Positions 35,059 through 44,606 of a DNA stretch of 64,000 nucleotides are shown piece after piece (the first letter of the stretch is position 1; each line of letters begins with the position of its first letter). The stretch is taken from positions 124,001 through 188,000 of the forward strand of contig NZ_JAFLNC010000005.1 in the NCBI RefSeq assembly GCF_017313765.1, read 5' to 3'. A model generated the notes under the pieces. It was not told the origin of the DNA. It saw only the letters and a program-made list of their open reading frames with translations, and did not search any database. This DNA is from Sneathiella sedimenti (GTDB lineage: Bacteria; Pseudomonadota; Alphaproteobacteria; Sneathiellales; Sneathiellaceae). A program made the position numbers and the translations under genes.

Positions 35059-35159
35059 GAATATCCTCCTATTATCTGGCAGGATAGTTCACTCTTCGCG
35101 CTCAATTGGCAAGAGGCCCGGCAAAAATTTTTACAGGCTGGATCAGGCGGGCGGAAAGG

Positions 35160-36872
35160 TCAGGCCGCCTTGGGGCAGATTCTGTCTCGCGGCAGATAAA
35201 GGGTGACGACGGTTCCCTCACCATATTTGCTGATAAGTTCCAGCCGCCCTTCGTGCATTTCCGCAAGGTTTTTCGACAGCGGCAGGCCGAGCCCCGTGCC
35301 GTGATACTTCCGGCTTTTGTCATTGTCCACCTGGACAAATGGCGTCAGCGCGCGCTCGATATCGCCTTCGCGGATACCGATGCCGTTATCACTCACGCTT
35401 ATCTTCATCCCCTCATTCTCCAGTAGCTGGACAGAGGTGATGATGCGCCCGCCTGTGGGGGTGAACTTGACGGCATTGGACAGAAGGTTGATCAGGATCT
35501 GCTTGATCATCCGCCGGTCCGCGAATATCTGCGGCAGCAGCGGATCGAATTCAAGCTTGATATTGATGTCATTCTCGATGGCGCGTTGCTGGGTCAGCCG
35601 GATACATTCATTGACCAGCACATCGATCTCGACCTTTTCCTCGTTGATTTTCTGCTCACCGGCCTCAATCTTGGAGAAATCGAGAATATCATTGATCAGG
35701 TCCAGAAGATGCAAGCCGCTCGAATTGATATCATGCGCATATTCCAGATATTTCTTCGATCCGACGGGTCCGAATATCTCGCTGATAATCACCTCGGAAA
35801 ATCCGATCACGGCATTGAGCGGCGTACGCAGTTCATGGCTCATATTGGCCAGGAACTTGCCCTTGATCTGGGCCGCATATTCCGCTTCATCCTTGGCCTG
35901 TTTCAGGAAATCCTCAATCTGCATCTGCGCCGAAATATCGCGGATCACCAGCTGCAGGATATTTCCTTCCCCATAGAGCAGGGCGGAGGCTTCCATTTCA
36001 ACATCGGTCTTCCCGCCGTCCTCGCGGATAACCTTCGACTTGAGCGGCGGCAGGTTCTTAATGATGTCAGCATTGTCGGCGCTGCCAAAATAGGGGGCCA
36101 GCGCCTCACTGTCCGAATAAGGGAAATAGCTGGAAATCTTCCGGCCGATCAGATCATGCCGGTTCTTAAGCTTGAACAGCTCCAGTGCCGCTTCATTGAC
36201 ATAGATGATGAAGCCGCCCTTATGCGCGACAATTGCATCCGGTGACAGCTCCACCATGCTGCGGTAGCGGTCCTCATTTTCGCGCAACGCCTTGTCGGCG
36301 AGGCGGGTCGCGGTCACATCCGAAGCAGTCAGGATAAATCCGCCGTCAGGACAAATGCTGAAGGAGATCTCAAGGATTTTGCCATTTGCGAACTCGCGAT
36401 CCACCTTGCCGAATACGCGGCCATCCATATGCTCCAACGTTTCAGCAATAAAGGCGTCCGGATTATCACCAACATTTACATATTTCTCGAAATTACAGGC
36501 GAGAATATCACGCAACGTTGTTTCCGGTTTGAACAGGCTATCGTCCAACTCGAACAGGTCCACATAACGGTTATTCCATTTTAGCAGTCGGAACTGTTCG
36601 TCAAACACGCTGATACCGATCTCGATATTATCAAAGACGATATCCAGCATTGACTGCTTGGACTGCAAGGATTGATGTTCATGTCTTGTTTGCCGCGACT
36701 GCAGGAGCGCAAAACCCGAACAGATCAGCAGACCAGCGGCGGCAATAAGGCAGTAAACGGAGCTAAACATGCTCTGGGTCAAAAATGACACCAGCAGAAC
36801 GCCGCCAAGCGATCCCGATACCAGGGCAACTCTGTTATCACCCCATATATTTCTAAGTTTTTGATAGGCCAT
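35160..36872 (-). CDS. PAS-domain sensor histidine kinase (orphan)
   Basis: A 570-residue membrane kinase. Two TM helices at ~15-55 (VALVSGSLGGVLLVSFLTQ and VYCLIAAAGLLICSGFALL) leave a very short periplasmic loop, so sensing is probably by the cytosolic PAS domains: a PAS (PAS_7-type) at ~75-195 with GISVFDEQFRLLKWNNRYVD, and a second at ~205-320 with VELSPDAIVAHKGGFIIYVN. Then HisKA with the phospho-His in NMSHELRTPLNAVIGFSEV and HATPase with DNGIGIREGD and GTGLGLPLSKNLAEMH. No response regulator is adjacent. ATG at 36872 is chosen; GTG at 36902 would add ten residues. Confidence 0.92.
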   Translation of the reverse strand: MAYQKLRNIWGDNRVALVSGSLGGVLLVSFLTQSMFSSVYCLIAAAGLLICSGFALLQSRQTRHEHQSLQSKQSMLDIVFDNIEIGISVFDEQFRLLKWNNRYVDLFELDDSLFKPETTLRDILACNFEKYVNVGDNPDAFIAETLEHMDGRVFGKVDREFANGKILEISFSICPDGGFILTASDVTATRLADKALRENEDRYRSMVELSPDAIVAHKGGFIIYVNEAALELFKLKNRHDLIGRKISSYFPYSDSEALAPYFGSADNADIIKNLPPLKSKVIREDGGKTDVEMEASALLYGEGNILQLVIRDISAQMQIEDFLKQAKDEAEYAAQIKGKFLANMSHELRTPLNAVIGFSEVIISEIFGPVGSKKYLEYAHDINSSGLHLLDLINDILDFSKIEAGEQKINEEKVEIDVLVNECIRLTQQRAIENDINIKLEFDPLLPQIFADRRMIKQILINLLSNAVKFTPTGGRIITSVQLLENEGMKISVSDNGIGIREGDIERALTPFVQVDNDKSRKYHGTGLGLPLSKNLAEMHEGRLELISKYGEGTVVTLYLPRDRICPKAA

Positions 36873-37090
36873 CGACCGTTTTCTGGTCCCATTAATATAC
36901 ACGGTGACTCAGGCAGCACCGTAAACTAGCGGTAATTGTACAAGGTTTTTCTTAAGAGGAGGTTTACGAAACACCGCGGAAAAGAATTTTCCAAAGACAG
37001 GTCTCGGGCTTCGTGGTAATGTGCGCCAATGTTCAGGTTATGCCGGTAACTCTGTATTATTTATATTGTTTTGAAGCTAGTTAGCGAGAC

Positions 37091-37861
37091 ATGTTTAAAA
37101 AATCGACACCCCCCGCCGAAGACGAAGACAGAAAGCCCGTTCTGGTTGAACCGGCCCCAAAAGTCAGCCCGTTCGCACGTCTTCGCACCTATTTCCTGAC
37201 CGGTATTGTCGTCACCGCCCCGATCGCGATTACGATTTACCTGACCTATGTTTTTGTCTCCTTTGTCGACGCGAATATCACGCCGCTCATCCCGGCACGC
37301 TATAACCCCGAAACATATCTGCCGTTCAGCGTTCCGGGCCTTGGCGTTATTATCGCCGCATTCGCCCTGATCGTGATCGGGTTCCTGACGGCCAATTACC
37401 TCGGCCGTGCCCTCCTTACCTTTGGTGAGCGAATTGTCGGCCGGATGCCGGTGGTGCGTTCCATCTATCATGCACTCAAGCAGATAATGGAAACGGTTCT
37501 CGCGCAATCGAGCACGTCCTTCCGGGATGTTGTCCTGGTGGAATATCCGCGACCAGGTATATGGGCACTCGCTTTCGTGACCAGCACCGCAGAAGGGGAG
37601 GTTGACCAGCTGCAGGATGACGACATGATCAGCATCTTCCTGCCGACCACGCCCAATCCGACGTCCGGCTTTCTGCTGTTTGTGCCCAAAAAAGACCTCA
37701 AATATCTCAAGATGACGGTTGAGGAGGGGGTCAAGCTCGTTATCTCCGCCGGCATGATCTGGCCGGAACCCCCGAAACCAGAGGGTAAGGGCAACGAGAA
37801 AGCGACAAAGCAGTCGCCAAAGAAGCCGGAAGACAAGGCTAAATCCTCGTCAACCGGATAA
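37091..37861 (+). CDS. DUF502 family membrane protein
   Basis: A 256-residue protein of DUF502. Two TM segments are visible (LTGIVVTAPIAITIYLTYVFV and VIIAAFALIVIGFLTANYLG), followed by the conserved VRSIYHALKQIMETVLAQ and FRDVVLVEYPRPGIWALAFVTS and then FLPTTPNPTSGFLLFVPKKD. The C-terminus is a Lys/Pro-rich tail. Function is unknown; homologues are widespread in bacteria and plants. The 3' end overlaps convergent recG by 12 bases. Confidence 0.94.
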   Translation: MFKKSTPPAEDEDRKPVLVEPAPKVSPFARLRTYFLTGIVVTAPIAITIYLTYVFVSFVDANITPLIPARYNPETYLPFSVPGLGVIIAAFALIVIGFLTANYLGRALLTFGERIVGRMPVVRSIYHALKQIMETVLAQSSTSFRDVVLVEYPRPGIWALAFVTSTAEGEVDQLQDDDMISIFLPTTPNPTSGFLLFVPKKDLKYLKMTVEEGVKLVISAGMIWPEPPKPEGKGNEKATKQSPKKPEDKAKSSSTG

Positions 37862-39940
37862 ATACTTTATCGCGCTGTCCCGCTCGAACAGATAGAGCAG
37901 GGTTTTGAGCGCCTTTCCCCGTTTCCCGTCAAGCTTCCTGTCTTTTTCCAGAATTAGTCGCGCATCATCGCGGGCAATGGTCAAAAGGCGCGAATGTGCA
38001 TGCAGATCGGCGACTTTGAATTCCGGCAGGCCGCTTTGTCGCGTGCCCAGAAGTTCACCGGCGCCGCGTAAGCGCAAATCCTCCTCCGCGATGCGAAAGC
38101 CATCCTCCGTCTCGCGCAGAATGCCAAGGCGCGCCTTTTGCGTTTCACTGAGCGGTCCTGAATAGAGCAGTAGGCAGGTACCTTCCAGACCGCCGCGCCC
38201 GACACGCCCGCGCAGTTGGTGGAGCTGGGCAAGGCCAAAGCGTTCCGCATGCTCGATGATCATCACCGTCGCCTCGGGCACGTCGACGCCCACCTCGATC
38301 ACCGTGGTGGCCACCAGTATCTTGATCTCCCCCGCCATAAAGCGGCGCATGGTGGCGTCCTTCTCGTCCGCCTTCAGCCGACCATGGATCAGGCCAACCT
38401 GCTCCCCATATAGATGCTGGAGGGTGGTAAAGCGTTCCTCCGCGGCGGCCACATCGAGTACCTGCGATTCCTCAACCAGCGGGCAAACCCAGTAGATCCG
38501 CTCTCCCGCGGCGAGCTTGCGCTTCAACCCCTCTGCAACCGCGTCAAGCCGCGCAAGATCAATGGCCCGTGTATCGACGGGCTTTCGCCCCGGTGGCTTC
38601 TCCGCGATGATCGAAACATCCATGTCGCCATAGGCCGTGAGCGCCAGCGTACGCGGGATCGGCGTTGCCGTCATCACCAGCACATCGACGCCCCCGTTAC
38701 CATCGCGCCCCTTCGCGCTTAGCGCCAGACGCTGATGCACGCCGAAACGATGCTGCTCATCGATAATGGCGAGACCGAGATCATGAAACCGGACATCCTC
38801 CTGAAAAAGAGCATGAGTGCCAACCACCAAATCGACAGCGCCGCATTCAAGCTCCGCCAGTACTTCCGTCCGTTTCTTTCCTTTAAGCCGGCCGGTAATC
38901 AGCAGGCATTTGAGTCCTGCCTCGGTCGCCAGCGGCTCGATCGCGTTAAAATGCTGATGGGCAAGGATTTCCGTCGGCGCCATGATGGTGGCCTGCGCCC
39001 CGGCCTCAACGGCCTGCGCCATCGCGAGCAGGGCGACCACCGTCTTGCCGCTGCCCACATCCCCCTGCAGCAACCGCAGCATCCGGTGCGGCCCGGCCAT
39101 GTCGTCCTCGATCTCCTTAAGCGCATTATTCTGCGCCGCTGTTAAGGTGAAGGGCAGGGCGGCCCGAACTTTCTCCCGCACCTCGCCCTTACCAACAAGC
39201 GACCTGCCGGGCTTACGCTTCATGCTACGGCGAACAAGCTCCAGTGCCAACTGGTTGGCGAGCAGTTCATCATAGGCAAGGCGGGCGCGGGCGGGGGTGG
39301 ATCGGTCAAAATCCACCTCCGTAGTCGGGGAGTGCGCCTCGATCAGGCTATCCTTCCAGCTTTTCCAGCCCTCCCGCGTTACCAGGCTGGCATCATTCCA
39401 TTCAGGCAGGTCGGGAAGCATGGCGAGGAACTGCCGCGCCGCCTTCAGGAAAGTGGCGTTGGTCACCCCCGCTGTCAGGGGATAAACCGGCTCGAAGGTC
39501 GGGATCGTCGCCGCTGTCTCATTTGTGGCGATATGATCGGGATGGGTAATCTGGTAGTCACCGGCATATTCCTCCAGCTTACCGCTGACGATCCGCTCTT
39601 GCCCCTCGGGAAGTTGCTGTCGCAGATACCCCTCGCGGCCATTGAAGAAGGTGAGGGTGAGGGGCGAATCGCCGGCATGGCACTGGATTCTGTATGGCAC
39701 CCGGCGATTGCGGGAGGGTTGATGCTGATCGACCCGAAGTGTCACGATGACATTCTGGTCGATTAAATCCGGCGTCAGGGAGGTCACCTGTTGCCGTGTG
39801 ACCAGCCCGGACGGCAAATGCCACGCAAGATCGATAATGTTTGGCCCGGCCAGCTTCTCGATCAACGCCGTCAACCGTGGCCCGATACCGGTAAGCTTGC
39901 TGACAGGGGAAAAAAGTTGATACAGGATTTCTGGGCGCAC
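37850..39940 (-). CDS. recG: ATP-dependent DNA helicase RecG
   Basis: Branch-migration helicase that remodels stalled forks and Holliday junctions. The 696-residue product has an N-terminal wedge/OB domain (~1-270), then helicase motifs: Walker A LLQGDVGSGKTVVALLAM, DExH-type LAIIDEQHRFGVHQR, TATPIPRTLALT, and motif VI QLRGRVGRGG. The C-terminal EDLRLRGAGELLGTRQSG and FKVADLH are RecG-specific. It is on the opposite strand to sdhE-mfd, with which it shares an upstream region. Confidence 0.97.
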   Translation of the reverse strand: MRPEILYQLFSPVSKLTGIGPRLTALIEKLAGPNIIDLAWHLPSGLVTRQQVTSLTPDLIDQNVIVTLRVDQHQPSRNRRVPYRIQCHAGDSPLTLTFFNGREGYLRQQLPEGQERIVSGKLEEYAGDYQITHPDHIATNETAATIPTFEPVYPLTAGVTNATFLKAARQFLAMLPDLPEWNDASLVTREGWKSWKDSLIEAHSPTTEVDFDRSTPARARLAYDELLANQLALELVRRSMKRKPGRSLVGKGEVREKVRAALPFTLTAAQNNALKEIEDDMAGPHRMLRLLQGDVGSGKTVVALLAMAQAVEAGAQATIMAPTEILAHQHFNAIEPLATEAGLKCLLITGRLKGKKRTEVLAELECGAVDLVVGTHALFQEDVRFHDLGLAIIDEQHRFGVHQRLALSAKGRDGNGGVDVLVMTATPIPRTLALTAYGDMDVSIIAEKPPGRKPVDTRAIDLARLDAVAEGLKRKLAAGERIYWVCPLVEESQVLDVAAAEERFTTLQHLYGEQVGLIHGRLKADEKDATMRRFMAGEIKILVATTVIEVGVDVPEATVMIIEHAERFGLAQLHQLRGRVGRGGLEGTCLLLYSGPLSETQKARLGILRETEDGFRIAEEDLRLRGAGELLGTRQSGLPEFKVADLHAHSRLLTIARDDARLILEKDRKLDGKRGKALKTLLYLFERDSAIKYLSG

Positions 39941-40097
39941 CGGTTTTCCTCATGGATTATTTCCGGCCATTGTGCTGCGTGACGCCGTCTCAGGTCAATG
40001 CCGCATCCTCGATAATCCGCTATCGATGTCACTTCCTGCTGACAGGGCGGGCAAGACAGGTTATATCCTACCCCACCTCAAAAAAAAGCATGTGACC

Positions 40098-40376
40098 ATG
40101 ACAGAAGATATTACAATCCGCCGCAAACGGCTTATTCATCGTTCTCTCTATACCGGCATGAAAGAGACAGACCTGCTGCTTGGCGGCTTTGCCCGCAAGC
40201 ACCTGATGGATTTTTCCTACGAAGAACTCGATACCTATGAGGCGTTGCTTGAAGCAGGAGATCCGAACATTTATGTCTGGGCCGTTGGTCGCGAAGAAGT
40301 GCCGCCGGAATTCCAGACAAATGTCATGGCGCTGCTTCAGGAATTCACCCGGTTTGAGCAACGCAGCAAAGATTAA
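40098..40376 (+). CDS. sdhE: Succinate dehydrogenase assembly factor 2 (FAD assembly factor)
   Basis: A 92-residue SdhE/SDHAF2 protein that helps attach FAD to SdhA. The sequence RRKRLIHRSLYTGMKETDLL, then DFSYEELDTYEALLEAGDPN and WAVGREEVPPEF, matches the family. The conserved RGxxE motif reads T19-G-M-K-E23 here, so the Arg is replaced by Thr while Gly and Glu remain. ATG at 40098 is the family-like start; the frame stays open to 39972 but that part is not conserved-looking. mfd follows six bases later, so both are probably co-transcribed. Confidence 0.9.
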   Translation: MTEDITIRRKRLIHRSLYTGMKETDLLLGGFARKHLMDFSYEELDTYEALLEAGDPNIYVWAVGREEVPPEFQTNVMALLQEFTRFEQRSKD

Positions 40377-40382
40377 GCCTGC

Positions 40383-43300
40383 ATGAGTGAGACAACAATT
40401 CCGCGCCTTCGCACCCGGATTTTGGAGCTGTCGCAAGGCGGGCATGCCTTTCGCGTTGAATCGGTACCGGAAGGGTATGACGCCTATCTTCTAGGCGAAG
40501 TGCTGCGCGAAAGTGACCGCGACCTTCTTTTCGTGCTGCGCGATGATCTGCGCATGGCAGCCAGTGAAGCGACACTCGCTTTTTTCCGCCCTGACATAGA
40601 GGTTATCAGCTTTCCCGCCTGGGACTGCCTGCCCTATGACCGGGTATCGCCGAACTCCGAGATTGTTGCCCACCGGATGACAAGCCTTGGCCGGATGACG
40701 GAAAGTTCTGACCGGCCGCGTATTTTCCTCACCACCCTCAATGCCGTCACCCAGCGGGTACCGCCGGTCGAGATGGTCAGGAACAGTCGTCTCAGCATTC
40801 AATTGGGAGACAAGGTAAACGGGGCGGAGCTCGCTGCTTATCTCGTCGCCAACGGGTTTACCCGCATCGGGACAGTGATGGAACCAGGCGAGTTTGCCGT
40901 GCGCGGCGGTCTGATCGACATCTTTCCGCCGGGTGCGGAAAATCCGGTCCGGTTGGATCTTTTCGGCGACAAGGTCGATGGCATCCGCGCCTTCGATGCG
41001 CTGACGCAGCGATCGACGGGCAAGATCGACAAGCTCGAATTCACGGCCGCCTCCGAGTTTCTGCTGAATGACAGCTCAGTGCCGCTGTTCCGTTCCCGCT
41101 ACCGGGAGGAGTTCGGCGCCGTCACCCAGGATGACCCCCTCTATGAGGCAGTAAGCGAGAAACGCCGCCATGCCGGAATGGAGCACTGGCTGCCGCTATA
41201 TCACGAGAAGATGGCAACGGTTTTTGACTACCTTCCGGAAGCCACCGTCTTTCTCGATCATATGCTGGAAGAAGCACTGGCGGCACGACACGACACGGTC
41301 ATCGACTATTACCAGAGTCGGAAGGATGCCGCCCCATCGGGAGCCGCCGATTATAAGCCGCTGCCGCCTGACTATCTTTACTTGCCTCCTGATGAGTGGC
41401 ATCAGGCCATCGCCAACCGGGCCGTCGGGCAGTTTTCCCCGTTCAGAAGTGGGACCGAGGATACCGTTACATTGGATGCGGACGGGAAGGCGGGGCGGGA
41501 CTTCGCGCCGGAACGTGCCCGCCATGAGGCCAATATCTATGATTACCTTAAGTCCCATGTCGTCGAGGCACTGGGCGACAAGAAGCGGGTTATTCTCGCC
41601 TATTTCACCAATGGCTCGCGCGTGCGGAACAAGACCGTTCTCGCCGATCACGGGATCGAGCCGGTCCGGGAGATTGAGGATTTTCGCGATATTTCCGGGC
41701 CAAATATCCCAAACCTTGCCGTCCTCCCGCTCGAAAAGGGGTTTGAGACCCCGGATTTTGTAATCATCGGTGAACAGGATGTGCTTGGCGACCGTCTGGT
41801 ACGGCCGCGAAAATCATCGAAACGCCATGAAAATTTCATCGCCGAGGCCTCGCAGCTTTCCCCCGGCGACTATGTCGTCCATGTAGACCACGGGATCGCC
41901 CAGTATGAGGGGCTGACGACAATTGAAATCTCGGGCGCGCCGCATGACTGCGTGACGCTGCTCTATGCCGGCGGGGACAAGATCTACCTGCCCGTCGAGA
42001 ATATCGAGATGCTCTCGCGCTATGGCGGCAGCGATATGGCGGCCGTGCTCGACAAGCTTGGCGGCTCCGGCTGGCAGGCCCGCAAGGCGAAGCTGAAAAA
42101 GCGGGTGATGGAGATGGCAGATCAACTGATCGGGATCGCCGCCGCACGGGCGCTCCGCAAGGCAGACCGGCTGTCACCGCCGGATGGTCTCTATGCCGAA
42201 TTCTGTGCGGAATTCCCGTTCGAGGAAACGGAAGACCAGCTCAAAGCCATCGAGGATACACTCGCCGATATGGCAAGCGGACGACCGATGGACCGGCTAA
42301 TCTGTGGCGATGTCGGCTTCGGTAAAACGGAGGTGGCCCTCCGGGCTGCCTTCACCGCGGCCATGGCCGGGCAGCAGGTGGCGATTGTTACCCCGACGAC
42401 GCTGCTTGCCCGCCAACATTATAAAGGCTTTACCGCGCGCTTCGCGGACCTGCCTGTCAAGATCGCCCAGCTCTCGCGCATGGTGACTGCCAAAGAAGCA
42501 AGCCAGACGAAAGTGGAACTCGCGACGGGGCAGGTCGATATCGTCATCGGCACCCATGCACTTCTCGCAAAATCCATAAAATTCAATAACTTGGGACTCG
42601 TTATTGTCGATGAGGAACAGCATTTTGGCGTTGGTCACAAGGAACGATTGAAGGAATTGCGCGCCGACGTCCATGTGCTCACCCTGACCGCGACGCCGAT
42701 CCCGCGCACCCTGCAGCAAGCAATGACGGGTATTCGTGACCTTTCGATCATCGCGACCCCACCAGTGGACCGGCTTGCAATCCGCACCTTTGTCCTGCCG
42801 TTCGATCCGGTTGTCCTGCGCGAGGCGTTGCTGCGGGAGCATTACCGTGGCGGCCAGAGCTTTATTGTCTGTCCACGCCTGAAGGACCTGCCCGAGATTG
42901 GCAACTTCCTCCGGGAGCATGTGCCGGAAGTTAAATATGTCACGGCGCATGGCCAACTCGCCGCCAAGGAACTTGATAGCGTGATGAACGCATTTTATGA
43001 TGGCGCCTATAACGTTCTGGTGGCGACGAATATTGTCGAATCCGGCCTCGATATCCCGTCCGCCAACACGCTGATTACCTATCGCGCCGATATGTTCGGT
43101 CTGGCCCAGCTCTACCAGATCCGGGGCCGCATTGGACGCTCCAAGACGCGTGCCTACGCCTATCTTACCCTGCCACCCCGCAAGCGACTTACGGATGCCG
43201 CGGAGAAACGCCTGCGAGTCCTGCAATCACTCGACACCCTGGGGGCAGGGTTCACCCTTGCAAGCCATGACCTGGATATTCGCGGGGCAGGGAACCTTCT

Positions 43301-43880
43301 CGGCGATGAACAATCGGGTCATATCAAGGAAGTCGGGTTCGAGCTGTATCAGGAAATGCTGGAAGAAGCGGTGGCGAACGCCCGGGAAACGGAACTCGGC
43401 CATGCGGGCGAAACAGAGGATAAATGGTCGCCCAGCATCAATATCGGTACATCCGTGCTGATTCCGGAGCATTATGTCGCCGATCTGTCGCTGCGGATGG
43501 AACTCTACCGCCGCATTGCCGCACAGGAAACCGCCGAGGAAATCAACGCCTTCGCCATTGAGTTGGTGGATCGTTTCGGACCGCTCCCCGATGAGGTGTC
43601 CCACTTAATCGAGGTGATGACGATCAAGTATTTCTGCCGCGAGGCGAATATTGAAAAGATCGAGGCCGGGCCAAAAGGGGCGGTGCTGAGTTTCCGCAAC
43701 AACAAGTTCGACAATCCGGGCGGGCTTGTGGAGTTTATCTCCCGCGCGCCGGGGTCAACGAAGCTGCGCGGCGATCACAAACTGGTGCACAGCCGCAGCT
43801 GGCAGCATCCGGAGGATCGGTTAAAGGGAGTTCTCTGGCTGGCCCAGAACCTCGCGAAGATCGCCCGGGCGGCAGCCTGA
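40383..43880 (+). CDS. mfd: Transcription-repair coupling factor
   Basis: Removes RNA polymerase stalled at lesions and recruits UvrA. The 1165-residue protein has the UvrB-homology module (~1-350, ISFPAWDCLPYDRVSPN), the RNA-polymerase-interaction CarD-like domain (GDYVVHVDHGIAQYEGL and YAGGDKIYLPVENI) around 490-560, a RecG-like translocase with CGDVGFGKTEVALRAAF, IVDEEQHFGVGHKE, TATPIPRTLQQA and QIRGRIGRS, and the TRCF C-terminal domain. All helicase motifs look intact. Confidence 0.98.
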   Translation: MSETTIPRLRTRILELSQGGHAFRVESVPEGYDAYLLGEVLRESDRDLLFVLRDDLRMAASEATLAFFRPDIEVISFPAWDCLPYDRVSPNSEIVAHRMTSLGRMTESSDRPRIFLTTLNAVTQRVPPVEMVRNSRLSIQLGDKVNGAELAAYLVANGFTRIGTVMEPGEFAVRGGLIDIFPPGAENPVRLDLFGDKVDGIRAFDALTQRSTGKIDKLEFTAASEFLLNDSSVPLFRSRYREEFGAVTQDDPLYEAVSEKRRHAGMEHWLPLYHEKMATVFDYLPEATVFLDHMLEEALAARHDTVIDYYQSRKDAAPSGAADYKPLPPDYLYLPPDEWHQAIANRAVGQFSPFRSGTEDTVTLDADGKAGRDFAPERARHEANIYDYLKSHVVEALGDKKRVILAYFTNGSRVRNKTVLADHGIEPVREIEDFRDISGPNIPNLAVLPLEKGFETPDFVIIGEQDVLGDRLVRPRKSSKRHENFIAEASQLSPGDYVVHVDHGIAQYEGLTTIEISGAPHDCVTLLYAGGDKIYLPVENIEMLSRYGGSDMAAVLDKLGGSGWQARKAKLKKRVMEMADQLIGIAAARALRKADRLSPPDGLYAEFCAEFPFEETEDQLKAIEDTLADMASGRPMDRLICGDVGFGKTEVALRAAFTAAMAGQQVAIVTPTTLLARQHYKGFTARFADLPVKIAQLSRMVTAKEASQTKVELATGQVDIVIGTHALLAKSIKFNNLGLVIVDEEQHFGVGHKERLKELRADVHVLTLTATPIPRTLQQAMTGIRDLSIIATPPVDRLAIRTFVLPFDPVVLREALLREHYRGGQSFIVCPRLKDLPEIGNFLREHVPEVKYVTAHGQLAAKELDSVMNAFYDGAYNVLVATNIVESGLDIPSANTLITYRADMFGLAQLYQIRGRIGRSKTRAYAYLTLPPRKRLTDAAEKRLRVLQSLDTLGAGFTLASHDLDIRGAGNLLGDEQSGHIKEVGFELYQEMLEEAVANARETELGHAGETEDKWSPSINIGTSVLIPEHYVADLSLRMELYRRIAAQETAEEINAFAIELVDRFGPLPDEVSHLIEVMTIKYFCREANIEKIEAGPKGAVLSFRNNKFDNPGGLVEFISRAPGSTKLRGDHKLVHSRSWQHPEDRLKGVLWLAQNLAKIARAAA

Positions 43881-43881
43881 C

Positions 43882-44535
43882 CTATTCCGGGTTTTCCGCC
43901 TCGTTGGCCTCATGTTCCGCGATCTTGTCGAAGGCGGCGAGGAAAGCTGCTGGATCCTGCGCCCCGGACACGGCATATTTATCATTCAGGATAAAGAAGG
44001 GGACGCCGGAAACGCCCATCTGGCGGGCGCGCATGTCCTCTTCACTCACCAGGTCACGATCAGCGCCTTTTTCCAGCAGGTCCGTTACCAGCGTCTTGTC
44101 CATCCCGGCCTCTTCCGCGGCGGCGATCAAGACGGTATGGTCTCCGATGTCTTCGCCATCAACAAAGAAACGGCGGAACAGGATTTCCACAAGGGCATCC
44201 TGACATCCCGCAGAATGGGCCCAGCGGATCAACCGATGGGAGTCGAGGGTGTTCGGTGTACGCTCTATTTTTGAAAAATTAAAAGGAATATCAACCGCTT
44301 GACCGGCAATCTTGATGTTTTCATAGAGCTCTTTCGCTCGTTCGGCACTCCCGAATTTTCGGGCAGTGAATTCCTTCCTGTCCGCGCCCCCTTCGGGCAT
44401 GTCGGGATGTAGCTGAAAGGGATGCCAGGTAACCTCTACCTCAAGGTCGGGCCGGGCCGCGAGGGCCGCTTCTAGTTTCCGTTTGCCAATGAAGCACCAG
44501 GGACAGACGGTATCGGAGACAATATCTATTTTCAT
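43882..44535 (-). CDS. FrnE-type DsbA family oxidoreductase
   Basis: A 217-residue cytosolic thioredoxin-fold protein with the active site C11-P-W-C14 in SDTVCPWCFIGKRKLE, a helical insertion, and the cis-Pro loop QMGVSGVPFFILND. The pattern is that of FrnE, a 2-hydroxychromene-2-carboxylate-isomerase-like DsbA relative linked to oxidative stress tolerance in other bacteria. No signal peptide, so it works in the cytosol. It is tail to tail with mfd. Substrate unknown. Confidence 0.92.
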   Translation of the reverse strand: MKIDIVSDTVCPWCFIGKRKLEAALAARPDLEVEVTWHPFQLHPDMPEGGADRKEFTARKFGSAERAKELYENIKIAGQAVDIPFNFSKIERTPNTLDSHRLIRWAHSAGCQDALVEILFRRFFVDGEDIGDHTVLIAAAEEAGMDKTLVTDLLEKGADRDLVSEEDMRARQMGVSGVPFFILNDKYAVSGAQDPAAFLAAFDKIAEHEANEAENPE

Positions 44536-44606
44536 CCCCTAATTATAGGGCGGCCGCTGAGGTCATTCAAGGGGTATCTGGAACGATCGGTCTAGAATAC
44601 TGAAAC

